From Anaeramoeba flamelloides (taxonomy: Eukaryota > Metamonada > Anaeramoebidae): DNA of 64,000 bases. Each line of letters begins with the position of its first letter. Position 1 is the first letter of the stretch. The notes under the pieces are model-generated. The model was not told where the DNA came from. It was given only the letters and a program-made list of their open reading frames with translations, and ran no database searches. The position numbers were made by a program, and so were the translations under genes. This document shows positions 1-10,965 of the stretch, one piece after another. The stretch is from positions 6,101,001-6,165,000 of the forward strand of contig JANTQA010000048.1 of the NCBI GenBank assembly GCA_027625915.1, written 5' to 3'.

Positions 1-136
1 AAAATGCAACAATGAAGATAAAAGGATTTATGTGCATTACACTACGGCCACAGACAGTGAAAATGTTAAAATAGTGTTTGCTATGGTACAAGATATTATC
101 GTCAACAAAAAGGTGTCTGAATTTGGCGTTTTATAA
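1..136 (+). CDS. Heterotrimeric G-protein alpha subunit, C-terminal end (partial)
   Basis: The frame beginning at base 2 is open to TAA at 134-136 and encodes the last 44 residues of a G-alpha subunit. The 5' part lies outside the window. The segment reads RIYVHYTTATDSENVKIVF and then MVQDIIVNKKVSEFGVL. This is the family's beta6-alpha5 end: the TCAT guanine-binding loop (here TTAT), the TD.ENV..VF helix and the receptor-contacting tail. The family couples seven-helix receptors to effectors at the inner face of the plasma membrane. The cysteine four residues from the end, which pertussis toxin modifies in Gi proteins, is absent (tail EFGVL). An AATAAA stands about 110 bases after the stop. 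The family call is firm from motif order; the subclass cannot be set from the tail alone. Confidence 0.88.
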   Translation, partial: KCNNEDKRIYVHYTTATDSENVKIVFAMVQDIIVNKKVSEFGVL

Positions 137-243
137 TGTATTCCTATCTTGAAAACAAAATTTTCTTTCAAAAGAAATGTATTTATGAACCTGCTTGAGA
201 ATTTATAATTATTTATAATTTTACAAATCATTCATAATCAGAA

Positions 244-249
244 AATAAA
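244..249 (+). terminator. Putative poly(A) signal of the G-alpha gene
   Basis: AATAAA on the + strand, 107 bases past the G-alpha stop. In DNA this AT-rich the hexamer occurs by chance, so only its position supports it. Confidence 0.35.
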
Positions 250-1561
250 AGTAAAAAAAATATAACTAAAAATAAGTTTTTTTATATTGATCAGTTGTAA
301 AATTATGACACTGATCAAATTATTATTAAGACAATTTACTAATTTCATTTTTAATTTTAAAAAATAAAAAAATTTTTTTTAATTTTTTTTAATTTTTTTA
401 ATTTTTTTTTTCGAATTTTGTTTTTCTATTCCTTTTAAATTTATAAAATGTTTAGATTTTACTTATCAATCATTTTTTGAAATTTTTATTGAGGATTTCA
501 AAATTTCAAAACATGCTTACAATGTGCGATTTTACAATTGAAACTGGAAATAGAGTTTATACTTGTGAAAACTAATATTTTTTTGCGATCATTTACTTGC
601 TTTATTAAATTTTTGATTTTTGTTATTTAGTACTTACAAAAACCTGTTATTATTACCAGAGATTAATGGACTTGAAAACTTTGATTATTAATAGTATGAA
701 AAATATATCCCATTTTAAGTATAAAAATACTTTTTATTTATTTTTTCTTCTTCAAATAATAAGAAGTTTCCTCTGCTTAAAATTAAATTAATCAAATGAA
801 TTTGGATTTTTAAACTGAGCATAAGAAATCAAAACAAAAAAAGCGGTTTAGGGATTAGAAACCATAAGTAAAACAAAAAAAACATTGGAGAGAGATTATA
901 GAGATAATTTTATAATATATGTTAATACATATATATTAATTACACCCCGATTTGATGATGTTACTTTATAAATATAATAATTTATGATAAATAAATGATA
1001 TTTATAAGTCCTAAATATAACTTGAAAAAAAAATAAAAATACTAATAAAATATTGTTAGAAACTTTGAAAATATAAAATATTTATTTTTTTAGTAAAATG
1101 ATTTATGTGATTTTATTAAATCATTTTACAATTAATTCTCTTTAAATTGAAAAAAGTAATTATTATTTAAAAGATAAATTTTCATAGGTGATTATTTCAA
1201 CCTTTTATTGATTTTGTAATTCTCCATAGTTTATCATTTTTTTTTTTTTGAAAATTCTCATTAATAAGATAAAACAATTCACTAAACTAAAATAAATTGA
1301 AAAATTTTCGTGACTTATAAACTGTTTGGAGAAGTTAAGAAATTTATTAGCAACAGAAATTCTATTAATTTTGAAAATAACAATTAAATATTTTTATTAA
1401 GTCAAATTTAAAATTATTTAAAGTACTGTCAGGATTTTCTGATTAATTCTAATTATTTGTTTTTGACTTTAAAATAAGACCAAAACAATAGAACTTGAAA
1501 AAATTGAAAATATAGCTTTTTTGTTCTCAAAGTTTTAATTCAGAAAAATCGAATTTCTCAC
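250..1561. other. AT-rich intergenic DNA, nothing recognised
   Basis: Both strands are full of stops and homopolymer A/T runs. No conserved frame, RNA gene or paired repeat was seen. Confidence 0.6.
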
Positions 1562-1759
1562 TATGTTCAATTCCACTTTTAAGAATCAAACTTTCAACAA
1601 AATTGAAGGCACCAAAAATAATATCAAAGTAAAGAAGATTTTTTGGAATTTTTAAAACAGATTTTTTTACTAGAGTTGAATTTTGTGACTTAATTTGAGA
1701 TTTTTTTTGTGGCTTATATTTCCTTAATAGTTTATATCTTTCAAGTGGAACCGACTATA
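1562..1759. mobile_element. Fold-back Tc1-like MITE, copy 1
   Basis: A 198-bp unit whose two halves are reverse complements. It begins TATGTTCAATTCCACTTTTA and ends AAGTGGAACCGACTATA, which reads TATAGTCGGTTCCACTT on the other strand. Four relatives lie at 4496, 13677, 14090 and 56766. The ends and the TA at the insertion point fit a non-autonomous Tc1/mariner element; this family assignment is inferred. There is no coding capacity. Confidence 0.7.
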
Positions 1760-2079
1760 TTCAAATTTGAAATTTCCTTTGTAATGATTCAAAAATTTAA
1801 AAATTATCTTATGTTATATCTATCAAAACTTTTTTCAACCCATATATTGTTAAATTATAACATCTCAATACCTAAGAAAAAAATAGTAGAGAACCTATCA
1901 CAAAATATAAAAAATAGATTTAAAAATTCTTTGTTTTGCTTGGGAAGTCGTCAAAGTTTTTGATTAATTTAAGTTTTCATTTAAACATTCAAAAATAATT
2001 ATATGAAAAATCTTTTGGCTTTCCTTTCATTGTCAGTCTTTCAAATCTTTTTTATTGAGATATTAAAGCTGTTTCAAGA

Positions 2080-2450
2080 CTACCCTGATATTTTATCAAT
2101 CTCAAATTTTGATGTTGATTATGATTTTTAAATCAAAGAATATTCAAATAAGAAAGTCCATATTGAAAATATTTTTTCAGAAATGTGTTGATTTGAAAAA
2201 TCAACTTCTGGTGTTATCAAAAAATAAATTCATTTTTTTCGAGGATATTTTATGTCGCTTCTTAATGAATTTTTGATGTTAAGAGTCATTTTGGGTTCTG
2301 AAAATTTAGTTTTTGAAAATCAAAAAAAATTCTTGAAATTAGGCTTCTTTAGGATTTTTTTTTTCAATATGAGCTTTATTATTCCCAATTTCAACTTTTT
2401 AAAAATTTATATCAACATCAAAATTTGATATTGATAAAATTTCGCGGTAG
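2080..2450. mobile_element. TIR element of the CTACC family, copy 1
   Basis: Inverted ends of about 40 bp bound a 371-bp non-coding unit. The left end reads CTACCCTGATATTTTATCAA and the right end TTGATAAAATTTCGCGGTAG. The second copy, at 39875-40250, lies in the opposite orientation. Internal blocks also match in reverse complement, for example TCATTTTGGGTTCTGAAAAT here against ATTTTCAGAACCCAAAATGA there. I could not fix a target-site duplication, so the superfamily is open. Confidence 0.65.
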
Positions 2451-2782
2451 CTTGGGGTTGGCGTATATTTCGATCATTAGATATGTTAGGTTTATATTTT
2501 TTCAGAATTGGGTAAGATATTTTCAATTTTCCAATTTATGTTTTTACCCTTTAACATTTCCTTTCTTTTTTTAAATATAATAGAATGTTCCCAAATCCAC
2601 CAACCACACTGAAGAGTTTCCGTCCTCGTTGGAAAAGTAGTTTCAGATATGAAAAAATAGAAATTTTCTCAAAAAAAACTTTGAAAATTAAGATAATTTT
2701 TTATTTGCATTTACTTGTTGATCTTTGAAAAAAACAGTAAAATTAAAATGAAATTAGAAAACAGAAAATTAAATATAAACAT

Positions 2783-2788
2783 TTTATT
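2783..2788 (-). terminator. Putative poly(A) signal of the Rac gene
   Basis: AATAAA on the - strand (TTTATT on +), 47 bases after the Rac stop codon. Confidence 0.45.
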
Positions 2789-2835
2789 GAATTATTGGAA
2801 AATAACCAAAGAATTGGTTCAGGTGTTTAATCTAT

Positions 2836-3426
2836 TTACATGATTGAACAAAATTTCTTTTTCTTTTTTTTCTTATTCTTTTTCTCTTCTGGGTTTATTA
2901 CTGCAAGAATTGCATTATCAAAAACAGATTTTAAATTTTTTTGTGTTAAAGAAGAGCATTCAATGTATTTGTAAGCCCCGATATCTTCACCTAGCTTCAT
3001 ACCTTCTTGATAAGAAATTGGCTCAAGTTGTTTTTCTTCGAGTTTTTTGAGTATTTTGTTGTCGTTTCGAAGATCTAATTTGGTTCCAACAAGGATGATT
3101 GGTAAGTTTTCGCAATAGTGTTTTATTTCTGGAACCCACTTGTGTTTGACATTTGAAAAGGAAGCAGGTGAGATTAAAGAAAAACAGACAAGAAAGACAT
3201 CTGTTTGAGGATATGACAAGGGTCTTAGTCGGTCATAATCTTCTTGCCCTGCTGTGTCCCAAAGATTGATGTTGATTGGCTCTCCATCAATCATTGTATT
3301 TGCAGAATAGTTATCAAATACAGTTGGTACATATTCTCCTGGAAAGGAATTTGTGGTGTAGCTAAGTAACAAACAGGTTTTGCCAACAGCTCCGTCTCCA
3401 ACAACTACAGATTTGATTGATCTCAT
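2836..3426 (-). CDS. rac: Rac-type Rho-family small GTPase
   Basis: An uninterrupted 196-residue frame that follows animal Rac1 position for position. The P-loop GDGAVGKT covers residues 10-17, with glycine at 12. The switch I segment [12 protein letters not shown] carries Thr35 and the switch II segment [17 protein letters not shown] carries Gln61. The Rho insert region and the guanine-specificity motif TKLDLR are present, and ECSSLTQ matches Rac's ECSALTQ. The catalytic residues are intact, so it should cycle normally between GTP and GDP and act on actin, NADPH oxidase or kinase effectors at membranes. The tail is a lysine run followed by the CAAX box CSIM. The final Met predicts farnesylation, whereas Rac1's CLLL is geranylgeranylated. 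There is no intron, and the start aligns exactly with Rac1's first residue. Confidence 0.95.
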   Translation of the reverse strand: MRSIKSVVVGDGAVGKTCLLLSYTTNSFPGEYVPTVFDNYSANTMIDGEPININLWDTAGQEDYDRLRPLSYPQTDVFLVCFSLISPASFSNVKHKWVPEIKHYCENLPIILVGTKLDLRNDNKILKKLEEKQLEPISYQEGMKLGEDIGAYKYIECSSLTQKNLKSVFDNAILAVINPEEKKNKKKKKKKFCSIM

Positions 3427-4495
3427 TTTTTAAGTGTTTTTGGTTTCTTTAAAAGTTTCAATAAAAAAGTTTGTGATTTAAAAATAATGAATTTGTAAAA
3501 AGGAAAATTTTATTTTTTAATTATTTTTGAGATTTACTTTTTTTTTAAACATTTGAAAATTTCAAATGTTTAAAAAATAGTAATTATCTTTTATTAAACT
3601 TAAATCCCCACAAGTTTCAACAAAAGAGTATATTATCAAATTACGAAAAAGATTTCAATTTTTTGTTTTGTTTTCACGTTAAAGGATTTTTATCAATTTT
3701 AAAAGTTGATAATTAAGGTGATCAAATATGAAAATTACAGGTTATGTGGCTTTTAAAATTTGGCTCTACTTTTTCTTTAACAATTTGTCCAATAACATAT
3801 GCCCACTTATTACAATTTTTTTTTCAGACTTTTACTGTTGTTTTTGAAAAAATGTGTTTTTAAGGACTACGTTTCCACCCATAGACGGTGTTTGGTTATT
3901 GTGTAATTTTACATTCACTTCTCAAAAAGAATTTTCATTCTGAAGAAATTGGTTCAAAATAATTAATAATTTCAAAGTAAAAATCATAAAACAAAAAAAT
4001 TTTCAAATAAATTTTTAAATATAAATTTTTCAAAAAAAGGACTTGAGTGAATTCCCAATTAGAAGTTCAAATTTGAAAAAAATTCAAACTGATATTGTAA
4101 CTGTATGAAATATTTAGAATACCTCGGAAAATTGTTGTTTGTTTAGAAATTTCAAATGAAAATTCTTAAATTGCAAAATCAAATTTTGGAAGGATCTCAC
4201 CAAGGTAAAAATATAAAAATAGTTGAAATTGTAAAAATTTCACATTTTTTTATAATCGAAATTCACAATGGATAAATTTATCGGGTATTATTAAACTCTT
4301 TTTTGGGCGTTTTTATTCTAAATTTCATCCTTTTCACCTGAAAACAGAGTTCTTTACTATTGTTTTGAAAAATTGTGAAGAGTGTTTTAGTTATTTAATA
4401 GCTCCTTAAAGGTAAAAAATCTTAAGTTAAGGGTTATATTTTTCAATAAAAAGAATCAAATTGTTTTGAAAATAATACTGTTATTCTCCAAGTTC
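3427..4495. other. AT-rich intergenic DNA upstream of Rac
   Basis: This stretch includes the Rac 5' flank on the - strand. No core promoter element could be separated from the AT background, and no coding frame was seen. Confidence 0.5.
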
Positions 4496-4694
4496 TACAG
4501 TCAGTTCTTACTTAAGACACAAACTATCAACGAAATTTAATTCACAAAAAAATTATCAAATTAAAACACATAATTAAGATTCTAGGAAAATAAACTGTGT
4601 AAAAATAATTCCAAAAAAATTGCTTTAATTTCAGATTTTTTTTATGCCCTAAATTTGGGTTAAAGTTTGAGTATTAAAAGTTAAATTGGTTGTA
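4496..4694. mobile_element. Fold-back Tc1-like MITE, copy 2
   Basis: A 199-bp unit with left end TACAGTCAGTTCTTACTTAA and right end AAGTTAAATTGGTTGTA. The inner parts are the same palindromic arms as in the other copies (CACAAACTATCAACGAAATT on the left). It is more diverged at its right end. TA dinucleotides bound it and it has no coding capacity. Confidence 0.65.
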
Positions 4695-7310
4695 AATAAA
4701 AAATTTTTTTCAAAGTTTCAAAAATATTTTATCTTCAAATTGAATGAAAAACCAAGTGATCTTTTTATAACCTACGAGAAATGATATTCTTAGAAAGTTA
4801 ATTATATCTTATTATTAAAACTTTTGAAATCAAATTAATTTTCATTTAATTCAACTAGTGTTTCATATAACATTTTAAATGAGATAACATTTATAGTCGA
4901 TTATCTTTTTTTTTCTATTATGAAATATTACTTCATTTAGGATTATTATCCCACACAATAGATATCACTTAAAAGAACTAAAATAAATATATTCTTCCAA
5001 TTACAAGATCTGATTTGAAGAGTAAAGGCTATTGGCTCAAAGAAAAAAAGGATAATTGAAATGAAAAATTTTTTTATCTTTTCTTTTTTAAAAATACTTG
5101 AATAAGTAAAAAATCCTACTTACAACAGTTGTAGATACCAGTAAAAATTTTTTTAAGAAACTCTTTAATCCTTTTTATTGTTTATTTTTGTATTTATTCA
5201 AATTGAAAGATTTTGTTCTTTTGTATTTTAGTGTAATTTTTTTTATATTTAATTATGCTAGATCATAAATAGGGAGACTGGAGTTGGAATGCTGAGGAAC
5301 AACGATTGTATAATATGATCTATTGTAAATGATGTTTGATTCAGAAAATATAATTTTACTGAACTAATTTTTTCAGGAACAACAAAATAAAATTTATAAA
5401 TACTACCAGTTAAATAAAAAAAGAAAACACTTTAAAAAAAAACAGATATTTACAAAAACAATACAAAAAAATTTACAAAAAAACAAACAAAAATATTAAT
5501 ATTAGTTTTTGAAACAACCAAAGTTTGTAAAAAAATGAAAAAACGTGTGAAAAATCACAATAATATGTTATAATTTAATTTATTACAAAAAATACTTTCT
5601 AAAGATTATAATCTTTGTTTCTAAATAAATGATTTTTTTTTTATTCTTGTTTTATTTAAAATATAATTCAGAATTCGATGGTAAACCCAACTTTAAATCA
5701 ATTTAGAAATTAAAATCCTTGAATTGTTAAGTAAAATTTTAATTGTGAATGAAATTAGTTCAAAATTATTGGCACTTTTCCCAATTTAAATTTAATTTTT
5801 TGATTTTTTTTTTTTTGAGATAATAAAAACAATCTTTAAAATTAACTCTATATTTAGATAAAAAATTTATATTTGATCTTTCATTTTGAGATTTTTTTTT
5901 GTAATAATAAAACTTTAGGAAACCAATATCAAATTATCTTACCTTTTATTATCCCATTCTTTGATCCTTTAAGGTATAGGTCTTCTGAAAAAATGACACA
6001 ATATTTTATTTTGAAACACAGAGTAAACTTTTATATTGAATTAAACCAATGTTCAGTCACAGGAACTTAGTTAAGGTGAGTAAATTACATGAATTTTAAG
6101 GGTTCGAAAGGATATTAAAAGAAAAAATTTCTTTCGATTTTGCAAAATTGAAATGATTTTTTCTGATTTTTATTTTCAATTTTTTTTCGATTTTTTTTTG
6201 ATACATAATTCATTTGATATGTTTTTTTTATTGTATGATTGATATCCACTGGATAAAAAAATGTTATTCTGATGTTATTAAAAGTATAAAATATGATAGA
6301 GAAATCATACTGATTCCTATTTGAATTTTATTTGATCTTCAACAGGAGATCAAAATGAACCTTGTAATTTTTCTCAATAGAGATAAGAATTTTATTTTTT
6401 CTTTTTTTAAGAAAACCTATTAATTTATTAGTTTTTTTTCAGGTGGATATCAACTATTCTTGGGTTTTTTATTATTCTACTTATTTCTTATTTAATATTC
6501 AAAGGTCCTTTATAAAAAAATAATTGATTTTTGAAAAAAATCTTGGGCCACTTTGACAGAAACAAAGTTTATTTCGATAACAGTAAATTATTTTTTCTTT
6601 CTTTATCTTCTCTTCAAGAAAGAATAACTAGGTTTTATTTTTGAAAGACCCAATTCCAAAGTAAAGGGGCATACTCTTAAAATAAAATTCAAATGGATTA
6701 AAATTTTTTTCTCAAAGTTCAATAAGGAAGCATAATTAAATATCTAAAATGAACATTTTTAATTATTTTTGAAAAGAATATTTGGTTTTTAATTTTATAA
6801 AATTTGTGTATTGTGAGAAAAAAACCAGAATGAAATAATAGAAAAAAGTAATTGTACTGATTGTTTGAAATTTGAATCAGTTTCTATTCATTTCCATTTT
6901 TAACCAAATACAAACACATTTTTTTTCAAAGAATAACCCACAATCTGTTTTAACAAAGATACACCTTTTGACGTCTTAATAAATAAAAAAAGTATTCTCA
7001 AGACCAAAACAACAATTTGAAAAAGTGGTGTATGGCAATAAAAAGTGTAAGTCAAAATGTTTGACTCACTTTTGAAGAAGTTTGTTCAATACTTTTTCAA
7101 AATTGATTTCTCCTCTTTGTTAAAGTAGAATCAAAAATGTTGTACTATAGTTGATTTTCAAAAAATTTTAATCTTTGGTTGATAAATATTAATTTCTTGA
7201 ACAACTAAAAGCTACAAAAAAATGATCTTTCCAGAGCCTGATTATTCTCGAATCTTTTCCTTTCAATAAAAGTGAATTGAAATTCAAAATACATAATAGA
7301 TCATTGAAAA
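4695..7310. other. AT-rich intergenic DNA with one exon-like patch
   Basis: This is mostly AT-rich sequence. Around 5272-5330 on + a short patch reads DWSWNAEEQRLYNMIY, is followed by GTAAATG, and about 50 bases later by a TTTTTTCAG acceptor. Joining the two gives an immediate stop, so a working gene is not supported. The frame at 5873-6070 has no recognisable similarity. Confidence 0.4.
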
Positions 7311-7763
7311 AATACAGTACCTGAAAATAATCCCTGACAAGATTTTTTATTGTATAATTGTAACTATTTTAGATAAAATACTTTTTTTCAAAAACCATTT
7401 TTTTTTTGAAGAGAGTAATAAACCTACTCAAAGTTAATTAAAGTAAGGTATCTATTGAATACTTATTTAATTATTTGATAGACTTAGTAGATCTACTTTT
7501 TTTGAAAAACAATAGATTTTTATAGAGGTTTGCTAAAGTCTTGAAAATGGTAATTTTTATTTGGGCTTGTTGATAGATTGAATGGAGTTTTGAAAGAGTG
7601 AAATTTCATTAATCACAGTCAAATGGGTGGGCGAGTTATAAAACGAAAGGTTAGAATCTTAAAAAAACGGGATTAGATTTTAAATATTTGTAATTAGATA
7701 TTAATTTCCATAATGTTTCAAAATTAAAAATCTTGTCAGGGATTATTTTCAGGTATTGTATTT
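7311..7763. mobile_element. Inverted-repeat element of about 450 bp
   Basis: The left arm AATACAGTACCTGAAAATAA (7311 on) and the right arm, ending TTATTTTCAGGTATTGTATT, form about 36 bp of near-perfect inverted repeat. Both arms include CCTGACAAGATTTTT or its complement. The interior is non-coding. No second copy or target duplication was found, so a non-autonomous DNA transposon is inferred from shape alone. Confidence 0.5.
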
Positions 7764-8199
7764 ATTCAATACCTTACTCTAAAATAATAATATGAAGTAA
7801 TAAACTCTGTTTTTTTTTTTTTTTTGATACCAATTATTGTTGTAAAGAATAACAGAGCACTGTTTGTTACTTTAGAAGATTTTCTCTCTTAAGTAAGAAA
7901 GTACTTTTTACCATTTTGAAAAATTATAATTATGTGCACATTATTGAAAAAATATTTTTCTGGTGGCATAAGATATTGAAACTTAGAAACCAAAACATCA
8001 TACGATACTAAATTTGAGTAAAATAACCAAAGTAATTCAGAGTTGAATCATTCATTTTTCATTTTTTTAACCATTTTTTTGATAAAATTCTTGGTTTTAT
8101 CAAATTCAGTTTTGGATCTTTAAATATGTTTATACGAATGAATGTAATTAATAAAACAGTAAACCAAAAAATATACATAAAAAAGGGGCGTCTTTGAAC

Positions 8200-9140
8200 C
8201 AAATTTTTTCTTTTAGAAGACCAAACACAAAAGATCACCTTTCCAAATAAATTTGTTGAAATCAAAAATGAAAAAAAAAAAAAATGATAAAAGCCTATTT
8301 TCGAAGATTTTTTTTCTTTTTCTTCTTTATTTGTATGAATACAAACAATTTATTGCCTTGAATTTTTAACCCCATTACTATTTATTATTATTTTACAAAA
8401 CATTTTTAGAAAATTTGCTTTTCATAATTCTTTTTACAAATATTGATATCAAACAAAACCAAAATAAAGAATACTATTATAAATATTAAAATAAATGAGG
8501 TTGAATTCTTGGAATCAAAAAACAGTTACAAAAGATTCAACCCAAAATAAAAGAAAAATTTAGAAAAAATTTCAATCAGAAAGATAAATATTTTTAGTTC
8601 TCATTTTAATGGTAAATAAAATAATTATAAAATCAAAACAAATAAATCCAATAAATTTTTATTTCTGAAGAGGAATTTAATAAATATCCCATTTTCTGAA
8701 CTCAATCAAGAATTAGACCAATCAAATGAAAATATGAATTTTGTATTTCTTTTTGGAAATTCCTTAGAAATAAAATGTAATTTGCTTCTCAAAAAATTAA
8801 AAAATAAAAGTATTTTCATGATGAATCAAAAACAAAATCAGATTAAGAACAAGTAATTGTATCAAATATTACAGATAAGATCATGAAATAAATAATATTT
8901 ATTAATTTTTTTTTGATCAATCTTTTCATTTTTTTGTTTTCCATTTTTTGGTGGGTATGAAAATATATTATTCTCGGATATATTCAACTTCCGTAAAAAT
9001 TAAAATATCAATATAATAGATTGAAGAAATGATTTGAAGAATTCATTTTAACATAAATAATGGCACTCAAAATTTGAAAAATGTACTTTTTCCCTTAAAC
9101 ATAATTTTGAGCAGAATTTTTCAAAGAAAATCTAAGAGCA
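8200..9140. repeat. Duplicated block of about 0.9 kb, copy 1 (upstream of eL38)
   Basis: This block aligns in the same direction with 14350-15270. Shared stretches include GTTGAATTCTTGGAATCAAA against ATTGAATTCTTGAAATCAAA, then AAAGAAAAATTTAGAAAAAA, and near the end TTTTTCAAAGAAAATCTAAG against TTTTTCAAAGAAGATTTAAT. Copy 1 runs into the promoter and first exon of the eL38 gene; copy 2 has no recognisable eL38 exon. It is clearly old and non-coding. Confidence 0.6.
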
Positions 9141-9213
9141 AATCAAAAAAGAAATGGGTTTCATTTTTTTTATCCTTTTCCTTTTTTATTATCAAATAAA
9201 AATCAATTTACAA

Positions 9214-9664
9214 ATGGTTTGTGTGCTATTTTACATCCCAAGTTTTAACAAAACAAATCGTTTTTCTAATCACCTAAACACCTTGTTAAAATTTTTTTTA
9301 ATTTTTTTATGATTATTTCTCCTAACAAAAGCCAAAAGAAGTAAAACACATCAAAGAATTCATGAAACTTAGCAAAAAAGAAGATATGAAATGTAAGTTT
9401 TGTTTTATGAGATCTTTACTTTATCTTTTTTTTTTTTTGATTTTTCTGGTTTTACTTTTTTTGCTTTTTTTCTATTTTTTTTTTTTTTTTTTTTCAACCA
9501 AAGACGTTGTTGTCAAAAAGCTTGGAGACAATGGAAGAAAATTTAAACTTAGAGGAAGCAAATACCTTTATACCTTCAAAATTTATGATGAAGACAAAGC
9601 CAAAAAATTACAAGATGGACTCCCAATTGAACTCGAAAAAAGAGGACCACTTTTCAAAAAATAA
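9214..9664 (+). CDS. RPL38: Large-subunit ribosomal protein eL38 (three exons)
   Basis: Exon 2 (9332-9392) encodes PKEVKHIKEFMKLSKKEDMK plus one base. Intron 2 (9393-9503) is GTAAGT...ACCAAAG. Exon 3 (9504-9664) continues YVVVKKLGDNGRKFKLRGSK and YLYTFKIYDEDKAKKLQDGL. The joined product follows eL38 from its PK..IK.F start to its end, including the motif SKYLYT. Exon 2 has no in-frame ATG before PKE. The only ATG directly followed by GT upstream is at 9214-9216, which gives a one-codon first exon and intron 1 (9217-9331) ending CTAACAAAAG. That first exon is inferred, and its donor GTTTGT is weak. The protein is about 74 residues against about 70 in animals. The AATAAA at 9660-9665 overlaps the stop. 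Confidence 0.9.
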
Positions 9665-9665
9665 A
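9660..9665 (+). terminator. AATAAA overlapping the eL38 stop codon
   Basis: The TAA stop (9662-9664) lies inside AATAAA. If this hexamer is used, the 3' UTR is only tens of bases long. Its use is inferred. Confidence 0.35.
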
Positions 9666-10177
9666 TTTTTGGACAATTAATGAACACACAAAGTATAGAT
9701 TTGTTAATTCTCCAAATACCTCTTTCAGTAAAAAAATTTGTTTAATCGCTTTTAATTTTTAAAAAAAAATGCAAACACACACAAACTTGTATTTTTTTTC
9801 TTTAAATTTGTTAAAAAAGAAAAGAACTCTTAAAAATAACTTAACCTTTGTTTTTATCTTTTTTATTTTTATTTTGTTTTTTCTTTCGCATATTTGGTTG
9901 GCTAAAATGATGTGCTTGTTTTTTTTTTTTGAATTACTTTTTTCTTCAATACAAATAAAAATGAAATTTATTTCTCACAAACACAGCCTTACAATGAAAG
10001 ATCACAAACCTATCTTTTTTGAAAAAACATAACCATAACCTTCGAACCATTATTTAATGATTTTTAAACAAGTACTCATAATTTTTTTTCACAAATAAGA
10101 CCAAACATTTAATTTCGCTTAAAGGGATCACTACTGTTCAAATCAAATTAAACTCAACAAAATTTTAACTCAAAGTC

Positions 10178-10430
10178 CTAGACGGAAAGCCTCATTAAAT
10201 CTCTCGAAATCCCATTTCTAATTGGTTTTGGAAAGATCTTGATGTTTTTTTCGACGAATAATTCGTAAAACAATTTGGAAATAGAATCATAGCTTTTTAT
10301 TGATTTTACGAAGATCTTTCGGGTTTTTAAACTCAGGATTTGTAAAGAATATTTGGGCAACTTGAAATAAAATTTTCATTTATTAATTGGAAAATAATGT
10401 AATAAAATTTCTTACGGGATAATAATTCAT
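10178..10430 (-). CDS. Unrecognised 65-residue protein, two exons
   Basis: A 55-bp intron (10361-10415) has a strong GTAAGA donor and a TTTCAAG acceptor. It joins a five-codon exon (10430-10416, MNYYP) in phase 0 to a 60-codon exon that starts LPKYSLQILSLK and ends PIRNGISRDLMRLSV before TAG. In-frame stops lie just upstream of the ATG, so this is the likely start unless another 5' exon exists. The second exon is visibly less AT-rich than its surroundings and its codons look coding. It contains 13 lysine or arginine residues, no membrane segment and no motif I know. A small basic RNA- or organelle-associated protein is possible but not shown. It lies tail-to-tail with eL38, about 510 bp away. 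Confidence 0.5.
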
Positions 10431-10965
10431 AACAATTTGTTATTATCCATCTCTTTTCATCTACTTATTGATTCTGGATTTTGTTTTTTTAAGGGTGGTG
10501 CCATAACCAAAAAATAAAAATAACAATTGATTATAATCAGAAATTCCCAAAAATCAAATTTATTTTCTGGATTGCTCTTAAAAAGACTTTGAGTATTTTT
10601 TTCGGTAGAATTTATACTTTTAAGAAATTTTTTTAAATAATAGTTTGATAAAATGAATATTTTTTACAGAGATTAATAATTTTGCAATTGACTTTAAAAA
10701 CTTGTGAATATGGTGAATTTTTTTTTTTTTTTTAGTCAATTTAAAAAAGAGGTTTTTTCAATTTTTTCGATCCCATTTTCACACTTTTCTCTAATAAAAA
10801 TATATATTTTATCATTTTGTTTTTTTTATTTCTAACTCTTGTTGCTAATTTTTTGAGTAATTTTTTTTACACCCAAAATCAATTTTGATCATAGCACTAT
10901 TGATAATTTTTTATTTTTTTTTATTATTGAAGAGAGGTGATTCGACAAAATAAACCAGGTTCATG
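10431..10965. other. AT-rich intergenic DNA
   Basis: Nothing was recognised apart from the 5' flank of the small - strand gene. Confidence 0.5.

Noticed and set aside
2584-2660. G+C-richer patch, open on both strands
   Set aside because: Reads plausibly in more than one frame on both strands, so coding direction and identity cannot be supported.
5272-5400. Exon-intron-exon look with the peptide DWSWNAEEQRLYNMIY
   Set aside because: Splicing at the visible sites gives an immediate stop and no family could be named.
9769-10032. 87-codon + frame after eL38
   Set aside because: Mostly Phe, Leu and Lys from T and A runs; no similarity, no codon signal.
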